A stretch of DNA of 64,000 nt from contig NZ_OZ061318.1 in assembly GCF_964063345.1 (NCBI RefSeq), positions 2,790,001 through 2,854,000 of the forward strand, given 5' to 3'. Source of the stretch: Pseudomonas lini. Lineage in GTDB: Bacteria > Pseudomonadota > Gammaproteobacteria > Pseudomonadales > Pseudomonadaceae. The notes below the pieces were generated by a model that worked only from the letters and a program-made list of their open reading frames with translations, searched no databases and was not told where the DNA came from. Positions 17,195-26,467 of this stretch are shown here, one piece after another (the first letter of the stretch is position 1; every line of letters starts with the position of its first letter). The position numbers and the translations under genes were made by a program.

Positions 17195-17301
17195 TGCGCA
17201 CCTTTATTGTGTGCACTCCGTTATGGCGGCTGTGCGCGGGAGACCTTTGTGTCTGCCGGGTTTTGTCCGTTTGCCCGGGTTCCAGCCTGCGTACAGCTGC
17301 C
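17195..17301 (+). ncRNA. Candidate structured leader RNA before the DUF6124-type gene
   Basis: Four helices can be drawn by eye. A 7-bp stem pairs 17195-17201 with 17209-17215 (one G-U). A 13-bp stem pairs 17225-17237 with 17289-17301 (two G-U, no mismatch). Inside it are two hairpins: AGAC/GTCT at 17241-17254 and CCGGG/CCCGG at 17256-17278. This makes a closed three-way junction ending 57 bases before the start codon at 17359. I recall similar sequences before related genes in other Pseudomonas, and the fold is loosely reminiscent of phage c4 antisense RNA; neither point was checked. It could be a regulatory leader or a free small RNA. Confidence 0.5.
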
Positions 17302-17358
17302 ACCCCTTCGCCTGGAAACCGAATGGAGCAGCTGAAACTCAGTAAATGGAGATTCACT

Positions 17359-17736
17359 ATGTTCAAAGCTACTCCCAACCCGCCAGAATCCGATACCGAT
17401 TCCCAAGCATCCCTCGATGCAGAAAAAATGAAGGAAGCCGCCGACCGCGCCTTCTCCCATTACTTCCCGTCACCCCACGAAAAACCCGCCAAACGCCGTA
17501 AGTCCCAGCTCTTCACCGTCTGCCCCGACATCGACACCGAAGCCCTTCTGGCCAATGCCTCCGAAGACCTGCTGTCCATCAGCGCCATTGCTGCCGACCT
17601 GGCGGACGATGTGGAAGGCTCACGCCGCTCTGTCGCCTTGGCGCTCAGCCGTTTGGCAGATGGCGTGCAGTTGTTGGTGGAGCGAGTGCTGGATCATCAT
17701 GAGTCGTTGCAGATGAAGGCTCAGGCCGGGGTTTAA
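17359..17736 (+). CDS. DUF6124/DUF3077-type small protein of unknown function
   Basis: A 125-residue hydrophilic protein opening MFKATPNPPES, a start shared by a multi-copy Pseudomonas family annotated DUF6124 (formerly DUF3077). The first 55 residues are charged and low in complexity. The second half (DIDTEALLANASEDLLSISAIAADLADDVEGSRRSVALALSRLADGVQLLVERVLDHHE) is predicted helical. No signal peptide or membrane segment. The ATG at 17359 has GGAG eight bases upstream and is preferred to a frame start at 17194 that lies inside the structured leader. It stands alone, flanked by two inverted REPIN copies. Function unknown. Confidence 0.8.
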   Translation: MFKATPNPPESDTDSQASLDAEKMKEAADRAFSHYFPSPHEKPAKRRKSQLFTVCPDIDTEALLANASEDLLSISAIAADLADDVEGSRRSVALALSRLADGVQLLVERVLDHHESLQMKAQAGV

Positions 17737-17760
17737 CAGTGAGGTCTTTGGTAAGTTGAA

Positions 17761-17866
17761 GGCCGCCTTCGCGGGCAAGCCCGCTCCCACAGTGTCCGTG
17801 TCTTGCTCAAATCCTGAGTCATCCACAATACCTGTGGGAGCGGGCTTGCCCGCGATGAGGCCGGTG
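17761..17866. repeat. REPIN, GTGGGAGCGGGCTTGCCC type (copy B of an inverted pair)
   Basis: The reverse complement of this element matches 16611-16716 along the spacer with about three differences, and in both REP units apart from one end. The two copies face each other across the DUF6124-type gene and its leader. Confidence 0.9.
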
Positions 17867-17886
17867 AAATCACCACAATATCCGGA

Positions 17887-18345
17887 TCAGTTGGCTAAAC
17901 CAGCTGTAACAAGCAGCTCCTCCAGCGCCAACAAATCCGGCACCTTGGCCACTTGCTCCCCCACCTGCACCGCCGCCTGCTCCAGCGCACACAACGGCAC
18001 ATCGACATAGCTCAACTGGCTATCAAGCTTATAAGACCGCGGAATCCCCTGCACCAGCAGCGCAATGAACTTCAGCTCAGGCCGCCCGCCGAGGGCATTG
18101 AGGATGACGATCCGTGCTCGCTCACCGATCACCACTTTGTTGCCACACGCAGACTCAAAACTGAGCAACGGAATCTGTCGCTCCCGCCACGTCACCCGCC
18201 CCAGATACCACGGCGGTGTGTCGAGGTCGAAGGCGCCGGGTTGGTAATCGATGAGTTCAGCGACAGCGACATTGGGCAGGATCAGGTTGCGATCAGCCAA
18301 GGGCAATAAAAGACCAGTGAGATTGCTGGAGCGGTGTTCATGCAT
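17887..18345 (-). CDS. chpC: CheW-like coupling protein of the pilus chemosensory system
   Basis: A 152-residue CheW-domain protein, last gene of the pil-chp operon. It shows CheW features in LLPLADRNLILPNVAVAELIDY, the WYLGRVTWRERQIPLLSFE turn and RARIVILNAL. In P. aeruginosa ChpC is the second coupling protein of the Chp system and probably links extra receptors to ChpA. It overlaps the end of chpA by eight bases. The methylesterase gene chpB, which lies between chpA and chpC in P. aeruginosa, is absent. Confidence 0.88.
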   Translation of the reverse strand: MHEHRSSNLTGLLLPLADRNLILPNVAVAELIDYQPGAFDLDTPPWYLGRVTWRERQIPLLSFESACGNKVVIGERARIVILNALGGRPELKFIALLVQGIPRSYKLDSQLSYVDVPLCALEQAAVQVGEQVAKVPDLLALEELLVTAGLAN

Positions 18346-21300
18346 GGGTTTTGCTCCAGCGGGCGATGCTCTCGAGCAGCACCGATTCCTGGTATGGCTT
18401 GCCGAGGTAGTCGTTGACGCCGATGGCCATGGCGCGGTCGCGGTGTTTCTGGCCGGTACGGGAGGTGATCATGATGATCGGCAGATGCTGCAAGCGTTCG
18501 TCGGCGCGTATCTGGGTCGCCACTTCGAAGCCGTCCATGCGCGGCATTTCAATGTCCAGCAGCATCAGGTCGGGCATGTGTTCTTCGAGCAGCAGCATGG
18601 CGTCGACCCCGTCCTTGGCGGTGAGCACGTTCATGCCGTGGCGTTCCAGCAAACGGCTGGTGACCTTGCGCACGGTGACCGAATCGTCGACCACCAGCAC
18701 CAGCAACGGCCGTTGCGATTCGGGCTCTACGTCCTGCGTCACAGGCCGTTTTGGCACCTGCGCTTGCATGGCTCGGATCGGCGCCAGCAAGTCGAGAATC
18801 AGCACCACCCGGCCATCGCCGAGAATCGTCGCGCCGGACAAACCCTGCACTGCGGCGAACTGCGGGCCAAGGCTTTTGACCACGATCTCCCGGGTGCCGG
18901 CCATCGCATCCACTTGCACCGCGACATGCCGCTCGTTGCACTGCACCAGCAACACTGGCAACGGCAGGCTCTGGCCCAGCAGTTTCGGGCGGGTGCTGGT
19001 TTTCAGCAGCTCGCCGAGATAGCACAACTCATAACGTTGCCCGGCGTATTCGTAGGTCGGCGGATCGAGCCGATAATGCCCTTCGAGTTCGTTGGGCAAC
19101 ACCCGCACGATGCCGTCGATGGTGTTCAGCGGGATCGCGTATTGATCCTCTGCGCACTGCACCATCAGCGCGCGGTTGACCGACACGGTGAACGGCAGGC
19201 GAATCCGGAAGTGCACGCCCTGCCCCGGCACAGAGTCGATGATCATGCTGCCGCCGAGCTGCCGGACTTCTTCGTGAACCACGTCCATGCCGACGCCACG
19301 TCCGGAAATCTGGGTGATTTTCTCGGCGGTGGAGAACCCCGGTTGCAGGATGAATTGCAGCACGTCGCGGTCGCTGATATCGCTTTCCGGGTGGAGTAAT
19401 CCGCGCTTGATCGCCTTGCGCCGCACGGCGTCCAGCGGCACGCCGGCACCGTCGTCGCGGATGTCGAAAATGATGTCGCCGCCCTCTCGCGACAAGTCGA
19501 GGGTGATTTTGCCTTGGGCCGGTTTACCCGCCGCGATACGCACCTCGGCCGATTCCAGCCCATGGTCGACGGCGTTGCGCAGCATGTGTTCCAGCGGCGC
19601 GGCCATGCGCTCGAGAACGTTGCGGTCCATCTCGCCTTCGGCGTTGCCGACGACGAAGTCCACGTCCTTGCCCAGCTCGCTGGCGACCTGCCGAACGATG
19701 CGTTTCAAACGCGGCAGCATTCGCTCGAACGGCACCATGCGCGTACGCATCAGGCCTTCCTGCAATTCGGTGTTGATGCGGCCCTGCTGTTGCAGCAGGT
19801 TTTGCGCGTCATGATTACGCCGCTCGAGGGTTTCCTTGAGGTCGAGCAGGTCCGAAGCTGACTCGAACAGCGCCCGAGACAACTGCTGCAACTGCGAGTG
19901 ACGGTCCATCTCCAGCGGGTCGAACTCTTCGTAGCCCAAGCGCTCGGCTTCGACTTGCTGACGGCTGAGAATCCGCCCCTGGGTTTCGGTATCGAGACGG
20001 CGCAATTGGTCGCGCATGCGTTCGATGGTGGTTTCCATTTCGCTCAGGGCCACCCGTGCGTCGTTGACCTGTTGTTCGATGCGCCCGCGGAAGATTGAAG
20101 TTTCCCCAGCCAGGTTGACCAGGTCGTCGAGCAACTCCGCCGAGACCTTGACCGTGTCGGTGCCTTCGGTTTGCGGTGTGGCCGGCTCGGCTTTGGGCAC
20201 TGCAGGCAGCGTCACCGATGTTTCGGGCACCGTCGGATGGCTGAAATTCTTGATCGCGTCGATCAGCCGATCGGCTGGCGGCAATGGCTGACCGGCGCGA
20301 GTGGCGTCGAGCATCTGTGCCAGTCGGTCATGGCTGCGTTGCAACAACGAGAATAGCTCGACAGTGGGTTGCAGCGCGCCCGCCGACAAGCCTTCATAGA
20401 GGAATTCCAGTTCATGGGCCAGGTCGCCAATCGGCGCAATTTCCACCATCCGCGCGCCACCCTTGAGGGTGTGCAGGTCACGCAGCAGGGTTTCCACTTC
20501 CTGGCGATTCGACGGTTCGGCCTGCCAGCGCAACAGTGCCGCGCCGGAGTTTTCAATGATGTCGAAACCTTCTTCGAGGAAGATTTCCAGAAGCTCGGAA
20601 TCATGGCCCGCTGAGTCATTGCTGACCGCTGGCTCGACCACCTCGGCGCTGCCGGCATTGCCCTGACGAAACTCACGAATGGCTTCGATCAACTCGCCCG
20701 GGTCACCCAACGGACGATTGTGCTGCAACTGATCAAGGAACATAGCCAGTCGGTCATGGCTCTGCTGCAGCAACTGCGCCAGCCCTTCGCTGTGGCTATA
20801 ACGGCGGTCCACCAAGCCTTCGTAAAGGCTTTCCAGTTCATGGGCCAGATCGCCGACCGGCCCGATCTCGGCCATCCGCGCACCGCCCTTGAGGGTGTGC
20901 AAATCGCGCTGCAAGGACGACAGCGGCGCGGCGTTGTCCGGCTCACTCAGCCAGCGCTGCAAGGCCTGGCCGGCGCTTTCGAGGATATCCACCGCTTCTT
21001 CAAGGAAGATCGAAACGATTTCGTCGTCCACCTCCACCTGCGTCGCGGCTTGTTCCAGCTCGGCGGTGGCGCTGCCCAGTTCGCGGATGCTCAGGGTGCG
21101 GCTGCCGTCACTGCGGATCAGGCCCATGGAAGATGGATCGAGACTCTCATCGAGCAAGCCGCGCAAGGCCCGTACGCGTTCCGGTTGCGCAGTGACTTCC
21201 TGTCCGGCGGCCAGTTCGTCGAGCATGTTGATCAGCGCTTCATGGGCACTTTGCGCCTCATGGAAAAACCTGTCGCTGACCGCCAGGCTGCTTTCTTCCA

Positions 21301-24235
21301 CCGCGCCATAAAGGTCGAGCAATGCTTCACAGAGTTCATCCACCGGATGCAGATCGGCCAGGTGCGCGCCTTCGCCGAGGGTGGTCAATTCGTCCAGTAG
21401 CGCGCTCAGTTCCTGCCGCTCGCCGGGATGCTGCTGCCAGCGCTGTAACAGGCTTTCAGCGTCCAGCAGGATGTCCATGCCTTGGGCCAGGAAGTTGTTG
21501 ATCAGTTGCGGATCGCGCTTGATGCGCTGCTTCGTATCGGGCGTGCTCAACAGGCTTTGCAGACGCTCGGCCAGCAATGCCTTGGTTCGCTCGATCAGCG
21601 AGCGAGCGTCGGGGATTTCAGCCAGCGGGTCGCTCTTGAGTTGTCGCAACCCAAGGCGGAACAGCCCTTCGGCTTCCAGCAGCAATTCAACTTCGTCCAG
21701 GTCGAGGGCAATCCGGTGCGCCTTGTACTCCCGGGCCAGTTGATCCAGGGGTGCCGCCAGTTCGGCAATCGGCAACACGCCAGCCATCGAGGCGCTGCCC
21801 TTGAGCGTATGCAACGCCCGCTGCAACTCGTCGCTGGCCTGGAGCGGCACGCGTTCGCAGGCTTGGTCGAGGAAGCGATTGAGGCTGCTTAGATGGGTTT
21901 GCGCCTCGTTGCGGAAGATCTCCAGCAACAGTGGATCGAGCGCCGCGACATCCTGCGTGTCCTCGTCGGTCACCGGCTTATCACCCTTGGCGAGGGCATG
22001 GGCGCGAGCGGCCAATTGATCGACATCGTTGCGCTGGCGCTGGGCATTTGCGGCGAATTCGGCCACCAGATCCGGCAGCAGCTTCAGCGCATCGCCCACC
22101 AGTTGTTGCACCGCAGGCGAAGGGGCGACGCTGTGCTCAAGCACACGGTTGAGCAGGTTTTCCACCGCCCAGGCCAACTCAGCCAACACCAGCGCACGGA
22201 CCATCCGGCCACTGCCTTTGAGGGTGTGGAAGGCGCGGCGTAATTCACTCAAGACTGATGTGTTGTCGGGGTTGGCCGACCAGCGCGGCAGATACTCCTC
22301 GAGGATTTCCAGCACCTCGTCAGTCTCTTCGAGGAAGACGTCCCGCAGTTCATCGTCCACCGGATCTTCACCGACGGGCGGCGGCAACAGGCTACCCGGC
22401 GTGATCAGCGCTGGTGGGTTGACCGACGACACAGGACTGGCCAGCACATCGGCCAGAGACTGAACGGTTTCGGGGTCGTCGAGTTCCTGCATGTCCTGCA
22501 TGACCAGGGCTTCACTTGGGTTGAGCACATCCTTGAGCATCGGCACCTGCTGTTCGCTGGGGAAGAAGCCGAGTGAGGCCAGGCCTTTTTCCGCGACATC
22601 GAGCAGGTGTTCCCCCGGTGCTTCGGGGTCGTCGCCGAGGCGCTCCAGGTAATACTCAATGCTGGTGATGACGTCGGCGAGGCTGTCCAGTTGCTGCCAG
22701 CCGGGCTGGCCAGGGTCCACCAGCAGATGCTCGCGGATGAAGCCGTTGCAGGTCTCGACCAGGCTCGCCGCGCGGGCCAACGGAATCATCGCCAACGCAC
22801 CGCGCACCTGGGTCAGCAACGCCGGCAAGGGTTGCAAATGCTGGCGGTCCCAGTCGGCGTCGATGTAGTCGACGATCATGTCCTTGGCCTGTTGCAGGCA
22901 AATGCGCGCTTCCTTGATCACGATCTGATGGATCTGCGTCAGATCAGTGGTCGGCAGACGGCTGTCTTCCTGGCTTTCCGGCTCCACGGTACCGACCATG
23001 CCGGCCAGGGTCGCTTCGACGTAAAGCAAGGCCCCGGCGACGTCCATGAGGGTCGCGTCGTTGGGTTCACGCTGGCCCTGAGCGAGGCTCAGCACCACCG
23101 CCAGTTGATCGATGATGACCTTGCGCGGCTGGCCGAAACCGAGCACCGCCAAGGTGTCGGCGATTTGCCGCAGGGGCGCCAGCAGGCTTTCGAGGTCCGA
23201 GGTGTGTTGGCGGTCGCTGCGCACGAACAAGTCCAGGCGCTCCTTGACCCGCACCAGCTCTTCGCACAGCGCCGACAATACCGAGCGCATGGCGTCGCGG
23301 TCAGGGCCGGCCAGCCGTGCCCGTTCTTCATCGACCATCGCGCCGTCGGGTAGCGCATCGTCTAGTGAGTAGCGATCTTTCATGGTCAGCATCTGCCCGG
23401 TGGGGTGTTCGGCCTTGGCAATATAGAACAACAAACTCTTGAGCAGCTCCGGCGGTGCCGGTTGATTGATGCCGGGCATGCCCTGTTCGAGCAAACGCTT
23501 GAGCTCTTTGTCGGCGTCCTTGAACAGACTGCGCAACGCCGGGCTGTTGGCGATAGAGCCATTGCGCATGCCCTCGACCAGTGCCGAAGCGACTTGCCAT
23601 AACGGGCTCAGGGGCGCATTGCCGCACAGCGCTTCGAGGCGCGCAAAAACCCTGGCCAGATAACCGAAGTGGGTTTCGTCATCCTGCTCGCGCAACAAAC
23701 CGACCAGGGCCATCTGCAACATTTGCCGCAACTTGCGCAGCACATTCGGCAAGTCGGACGGTTCCAGCAGCGCCAGGGCTTCTTGGCTCAGGGGCGGCAG
23801 CTCCAGCAGTTGCGGGCTGAACAGGCTGGTTTCCGATAACAGGCTTTCGCCACGGGCGCTGCGCAGGTCGTTGATCAAAGGCAACACGACTAAAGGCAAA
23901 TCACGACGGGCGCCTTGCACCCGGTCGAGGTAAGTCGGCAATTGCCCCAGGGCTTGCAGCAACAGATGGATCGCCTCGTCGCGATGGCTGACGCGGTTCT
24001 GCTGCAAGGCGCTGGTCAACTGCTCGATCTCTTCGGCGAGCAGGGCCGCGCCGTAAAACTCGACCATCTGCAAACTACCGTGAACCTGATGGACACAGGC
24101 CAGACACTCACCCAGCGTGTGCGTCGCCTGCGGGTCGTCGATCAGGGTTTCGATCGCCTGATGAGCCTGTTTCAGCGTTTCGGCAATCTCGCCTTTGACC
24201 CACTCGAGGGCCACATAGTCGTGCCGATCACCCAT
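18338..24235 (-). CDS. chpA: Hybrid CheA-type histidine kinase with multiple Hpt domains
   Basis: The central kinase of the type IV pilus chemosensory system, 1965 residues. It takes signals from PilJ through PilI and ChpC and phosphorylates PilG and PilH. Four clear Hpt motifs (HTLKGS or HTLKGG) have their histidines at about 670, 809, 1113 and 1255; an N-terminal one (VHGSLQM, His 52) is divergent. The kinase core has MLRNAVDHGLE, DDGAGV and GRGVGMDVV, then a CheW-like domain and a C-terminal receiver with MLLDIEMPRMDG. P. aeruginosa ChpA is about 2470 residues, so this version has lost roughly 500. The start at 24235 has GGAG five bases upstream and is preferred to an ATG seven codons earlier. 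Confidence 0.94.
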   Translation of the reverse strand: MGDRHDYVALEWVKGEIAETLKQAHQAIETLIDDPQATHTLGECLACVHQVHGSLQMVEFYGAALLAEEIEQLTSALQQNRVSHRDEAIHLLLQALGQLPTYLDRVQGARRDLPLVVLPLINDLRSARGESLLSETSLFSPQLLELPPLSQEALALLEPSDLPNVLRKLRQMLQMALVGLLREQDDETHFGYLARVFARLEALCGNAPLSPLWQVASALVEGMRNGSIANSPALRSLFKDADKELKRLLEQGMPGINQPAPPELLKSLLFYIAKAEHPTGQMLTMKDRYSLDDALPDGAMVDEERARLAGPDRDAMRSVLSALCEELVRVKERLDLFVRSDRQHTSDLESLLAPLRQIADTLAVLGFGQPRKVIIDQLAVVLSLAQGQREPNDATLMDVAGALLYVEATLAGMVGTVEPESQEDSRLPTTDLTQIHQIVIKEARICLQQAKDMIVDYIDADWDRQHLQPLPALLTQVRGALAMIPLARAASLVETCNGFIREHLLVDPGQPGWQQLDSLADVITSIEYYLERLGDDPEAPGEHLLDVAEKGLASLGFFPSEQQVPMLKDVLNPSEALVMQDMQELDDPETVQSLADVLASPVSSVNPPALITPGSLLPPPVGEDPVDDELRDVFLEETDEVLEILEEYLPRWSANPDNTSVLSELRRAFHTLKGSGRMVRALVLAELAWAVENLLNRVLEHSVAPSPAVQQLVGDALKLLPDLVAEFAANAQRQRNDVDQLAARAHALAKGDKPVTDEDTQDVAALDPLLLEIFRNEAQTHLSSLNRFLDQACERVPLQASDELQRALHTLKGSASMAGVLPIAELAAPLDQLAREYKAHRIALDLDEVELLLEAEGLFRLGLRQLKSDPLAEIPDARSLIERTKALLAERLQSLLSTPDTKQRIKRDPQLINNFLAQGMDILLDAESLLQRWQQHPGERQELSALLDELTTLGEGAHLADLHPVDELCEALLDLYGAVEESSLAVSDRFFHEAQSAHEALINMLDELAAGQEVTAQPERVRALRGLLDESLDPSSMGLIRSDGSRTLSIRELGSATAELEQAATQVEVDDEIVSIFLEEAVDILESAGQALQRWLSEPDNAAPLSSLQRDLHTLKGGARMAEIGPVGDLAHELESLYEGLVDRRYSHSEGLAQLLQQSHDRLAMFLDQLQHNRPLGDPGELIEAIREFRQGNAGSAEVVEPAVSNDSAGHDSELLEIFLEEGFDIIENSGAALLRWQAEPSNRQEVETLLRDLHTLKGGARMVEIAPIGDLAHELEFLYEGLSAGALQPTVELFSLLQRSHDRLAQMLDATRAGQPLPPADRLIDAIKNFSHPTVPETSVTLPAVPKAEPATPQTEGTDTVKVSAELLDDLVNLAGETSIFRGRIEQQVNDARVALSEMETTIERMRDQLRRLDTETQGRILSRQQVEAERLGYEEFDPLEMDRHSQLQQLSRALFESASDLLDLKETLERRNHDAQNLLQQQGRINTELQEGLMRTRMVPFERMLPRLKRIVRQVASELGKDVDFVVGNAEGEMDRNVLERMAAPLEHMLRNAVDHGLESAEVRIAAGKPAQGKITLDLSREGGDIIFDIRDDGAGVPLDAVRRKAIKRGLLHPESDISDRDVLQFILQPGFSTAEKITQISGRGVGMDVVHEEVRQLGGSMIIDSVPGQGVHFRIRLPFTVSVNRALMVQCAEDQYAIPLNTIDGIVRVLPNELEGHYRLDPPTYEYAGQRYELCYLGELLKTSTRPKLLGQSLPLPVLLVQCNERHVAVQVDAMAGTREIVVKSLGPQFAAVQGLSGATILGDGRVVLILDLLAPIRAMQAQVPKRPVTQDVEPESQRPLLVLVVDDSVTVRKVTSRLLERHGMNVLTAKDGVDAMLLLEEHMPDLMLLDIEMPRMDGFEVATQIRADERLQHLPIIMITSRTGQKHRDRAMAIGVNDYLGKPYQESVLLESIARWSKTHA

Positions 24236-24271
24236 AACTACTCCAATCAAATGCATACGCCCTGAGGCGGT

Positions 24272-26329
24272 TCAAGCTTTGTCCGCAGCCTGCGCTTTAG
24301 CGGCCGGCAAGGTGAATCCAGACACCGAACGTCGTAGCTGGCTGGCCATTTTCGCCAGGTTGCCAATGCTCTCGGCGGTGGCGGTGGAGCCGGACGAGGT
24401 TTGCGTGGTGATCTGCTGGATCACGTTCATCGTCAGGGAAATCTGGCCGGCCGACGAAGTCTGTTGCTGCGCGGCGTTGGAAATACTCTGGATCAATGCC
24501 GCGAGGGTCTTCGATACACCTTCGATTTCTTCCAGGGCCACTCCGGCATCCTGCGCCAGACGCGCGCCGCGCACCACTTCGGTGGTAGTCTGCTCCATGG
24601 AAATCACCGCTTCGTTGGTGTCGGTCTGAATCGCCCGCACCAGTGTTTCGATCTGCCGGGTCGCCGCGGACGAACGCTCTGCCAGCCGCTGTACTTCGTC
24701 GGCCACCACCGCAAAACCGCGCCCGGCATCACCGGCCATGGACGCCTGAATGGCCGCGTTGAGGGCGAGGATGTTGGTCTGATCAGCAATGTCATCGATC
24801 AGGCTGACAATGTCGCCGATTTCCTGAGAAGACTCCCCCAGTCGTTTGATGCGCTTGGCGGTGTCCTGAATCTGCTCGCGAATATTGTCCATGCCATGAA
24901 TGGTGTTGTGCACCACTTCGTTGCCCTTGTTGGCGATTTCCACCGAGCGCTCGGCCACCGCAGAGGATTCGGCGGCGTTGGCCGAGACCTGATCGATGGA
25001 CTGGGCCATGTCATTGATGGCCGTGGAGGCTTCGGAAATCTGCTGGGCCTGATGCTCCGAGGCTTGGGCCAGGTGCATGGCGGTGGCCTGGGTTTCCTGC
25101 ACGGCGGCGGCGACTTGGCCGGCGGTGAGGTTGATGGTCGCCACCAGATCGCGCAGTTGGTCGACGGAATAGTTGATCGAGTCAGCGATGGTCCCGGTGA
25201 AGTCTTCAGTCACCGAGGCGGTCACGGTCAGGTCGCCGTCGGCGAGGTCTTCGATTTCGTCCAGCAAACGCATGATCGCGTTCTGGTTGCGCTCGTTCTT
25301 CTCGGCGGTTTCACGCAACTGACGGTTGGTTTCGCGCACCATCACCAGGCCGATGAGGATGATCGACATTAGTGCGAGCAAGCCCAGCACATAGCCGCCG
25401 ATGGTATCGGTGTTGCGCCCGCCGGCGAGGTTTTCGAAACGGCTGGCCAGGTGCGAGGCTTCATCGAGCAGGGTTTGCGAGAGGGTAAAAATGTTGCTGG
25501 CCGATTCGCGGACCTTGAACAGCTGCGGCGAAGTTTCGAGGATTTCATCCACCGAACCCGAGACGAATTCAAACAGTTCGGAAATTTCGGTCAAACGGGT
25601 ACGCGCATCACGGTCTTCAACCTGGCTGATTTTCAGTGCCGCATTGCCCTGAAGCATGCCGTTGAGCACCAGGCCGAAACGCGCCGCATCGCGACCGAAA
25701 GCGTCGGCCGCCTGCTGCGAATTTTCATCGCCGGACAGCACGGTGTTCACCGCACCGAGAATCCGCTCGGCCAGCAACGACTGACGCTGGGCCATCGCCA
25801 CCTGAGTGGCCGGGGCGCCACGTTGCAGGAGGGTTTCGACGACCTTTTCATACTCGACCTGTAACTGCGGCACGGTTTCTGCCAAGGTCGCGGCCACTTG
25901 ATGCAAGGACAACACAGTCTGTTCGCTGGAGAGGATGGCGTCGGTGTTTTTCAGCAGACGCTCCCAATCCAGCTGCACGGCGCGCATTTCCGGGCGCACG
26001 GTGGACGGTGCTGGTGGCAGGCCGGTGGAAGGATCGCCTTTCTTCAGATAACCCCAACGCTGGGCGAAGTCGTTGCGCGCATCGCTGAGCAATTTGAATG
26101 CCGCAGCCTTGCCGGCGGCGGCTTCGGTGGCGTTCTTGGCGATGCGTTGGGACAGCACGCGCAGTTCACCGGCGTGCCCGATGTACTGTTTGTCGTAATT
26201 CGCCTGGGTGTTGAGGTACGCGAAGTTGGCGAACAGCAGCATGATGAAGACAATCAGCGCGATGAACAGCACGATGATCTGCGACCGGCTGCGCGACCCT
26301 TCTGGCTTGCCTGTGTTTGCTTTTATCAT
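24272..26329 (-). CDS. pilJ: Type IV pilus methyl-accepting chemotaxis protein
   Basis: The receptor of the Pil-Chp system, 685 residues. An N-terminal helix ([22 protein letters not shown]) is followed by a periplasmic PilJ domain with [17 protein letters not shown], a second membrane helix ([19 protein letters not shown]), HAMP, and a long signalling coiled coil whose tip reads [50 protein letters not shown] at 26329 ([18 protein letters not shown]) has GAGG five bases upstream and matches the length of known PilJ; the longer frame starts inside a REPIN. The gene for its methyltransferase, pilK, is missing. Confidence 0.95.
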   Translation of the reverse strand: MIKANTGKPEGSRSRSQIIVLFIALIVFIMLLFANFAYLNTQANYDKQYIGHAGELRVLSQRIAKNATEAAAGKAAAFKLLSDARNDFAQRWGYLKKGDPSTGLPPAPSTVRPEMRAVQLDWERLLKNTDAILSSEQTVLSLHQVAATLAETVPQLQVEYEKVVETLLQRGAPATQVAMAQRQSLLAERILGAVNTVLSGDENSQQAADAFGRDAARFGLVLNGMLQGNAALKISQVEDRDARTRLTEISELFEFVSGSVDEILETSPQLFKVRESASNIFTLSQTLLDEASHLASRFENLAGGRNTDTIGGYVLGLLALMSIILIGLVMVRETNRQLRETAEKNERNQNAIMRLLDEIEDLADGDLTVTASVTEDFTGTIADSINYSVDQLRDLVATINLTAGQVAAAVQETQATAMHLAQASEHQAQQISEASTAINDMAQSIDQVSANAAESSAVAERSVEIANKGNEVVHNTIHGMDNIREQIQDTAKRIKRLGESSQEIGDIVSLIDDIADQTNILALNAAIQASMAGDAGRGFAVVADEVQRLAERSSAATRQIETLVRAIQTDTNEAVISMEQTTTEVVRGARLAQDAGVALEEIEGVSKTLAALIQSISNAAQQQTSSAGQISLTMNVIQQITTQTSSGSTATAESIGNLAKMASQLRRSVSGFTLPAAKAQAADKA

Positions 26330-26374
26330 CGGTCCTCGCCTGTTAACCAACATCTGTGAACCTTGCCGAGAACC

Positions 26375-26467
26375 CTGTGGGAGCGGGCTTGCCCGCGATG
26401 AGGGCGTGTCAGTCGACATCTATTGAACCTGACACACCGCTATCGCGGGCAAGCCCGCTCCCACAGG
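26375..26467. repeat. REPIN inside the pil operon
   Basis: CTGTGGGAGCGGGCTTGCCC and its mirror with a spacer of about 40 bases. It fills the pilI-pilJ gap and touches the pilI stop codon at 26468. Its stem could reduce read-through or protect the upstream mRNA from 3' decay, separating expression of pilGHI from pilJ-chpA. Confidence 0.9.

Noticed and set aside
17194..17358. N-terminal extension of the DUF6124-type protein
   Set aside because: The extension is Cys-rich, unlike the family, and its DNA forms the paired leader. The ATG at 17359 has a proper ribosome site and the family start sequence.
16611..17866. Clustered palindromes considered as a CRISPR array
   Set aside because: Units are inverted pairs with irregular spacing, not direct repeats with unique spacers, and no cas genes are near.
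18251..19399. 382-codon plus-strand frame under the chpA 3' end
   Set aside because: Antisense to the CheW and receiver domains of ChpA; low-complexity His/Gln/Arg composition.
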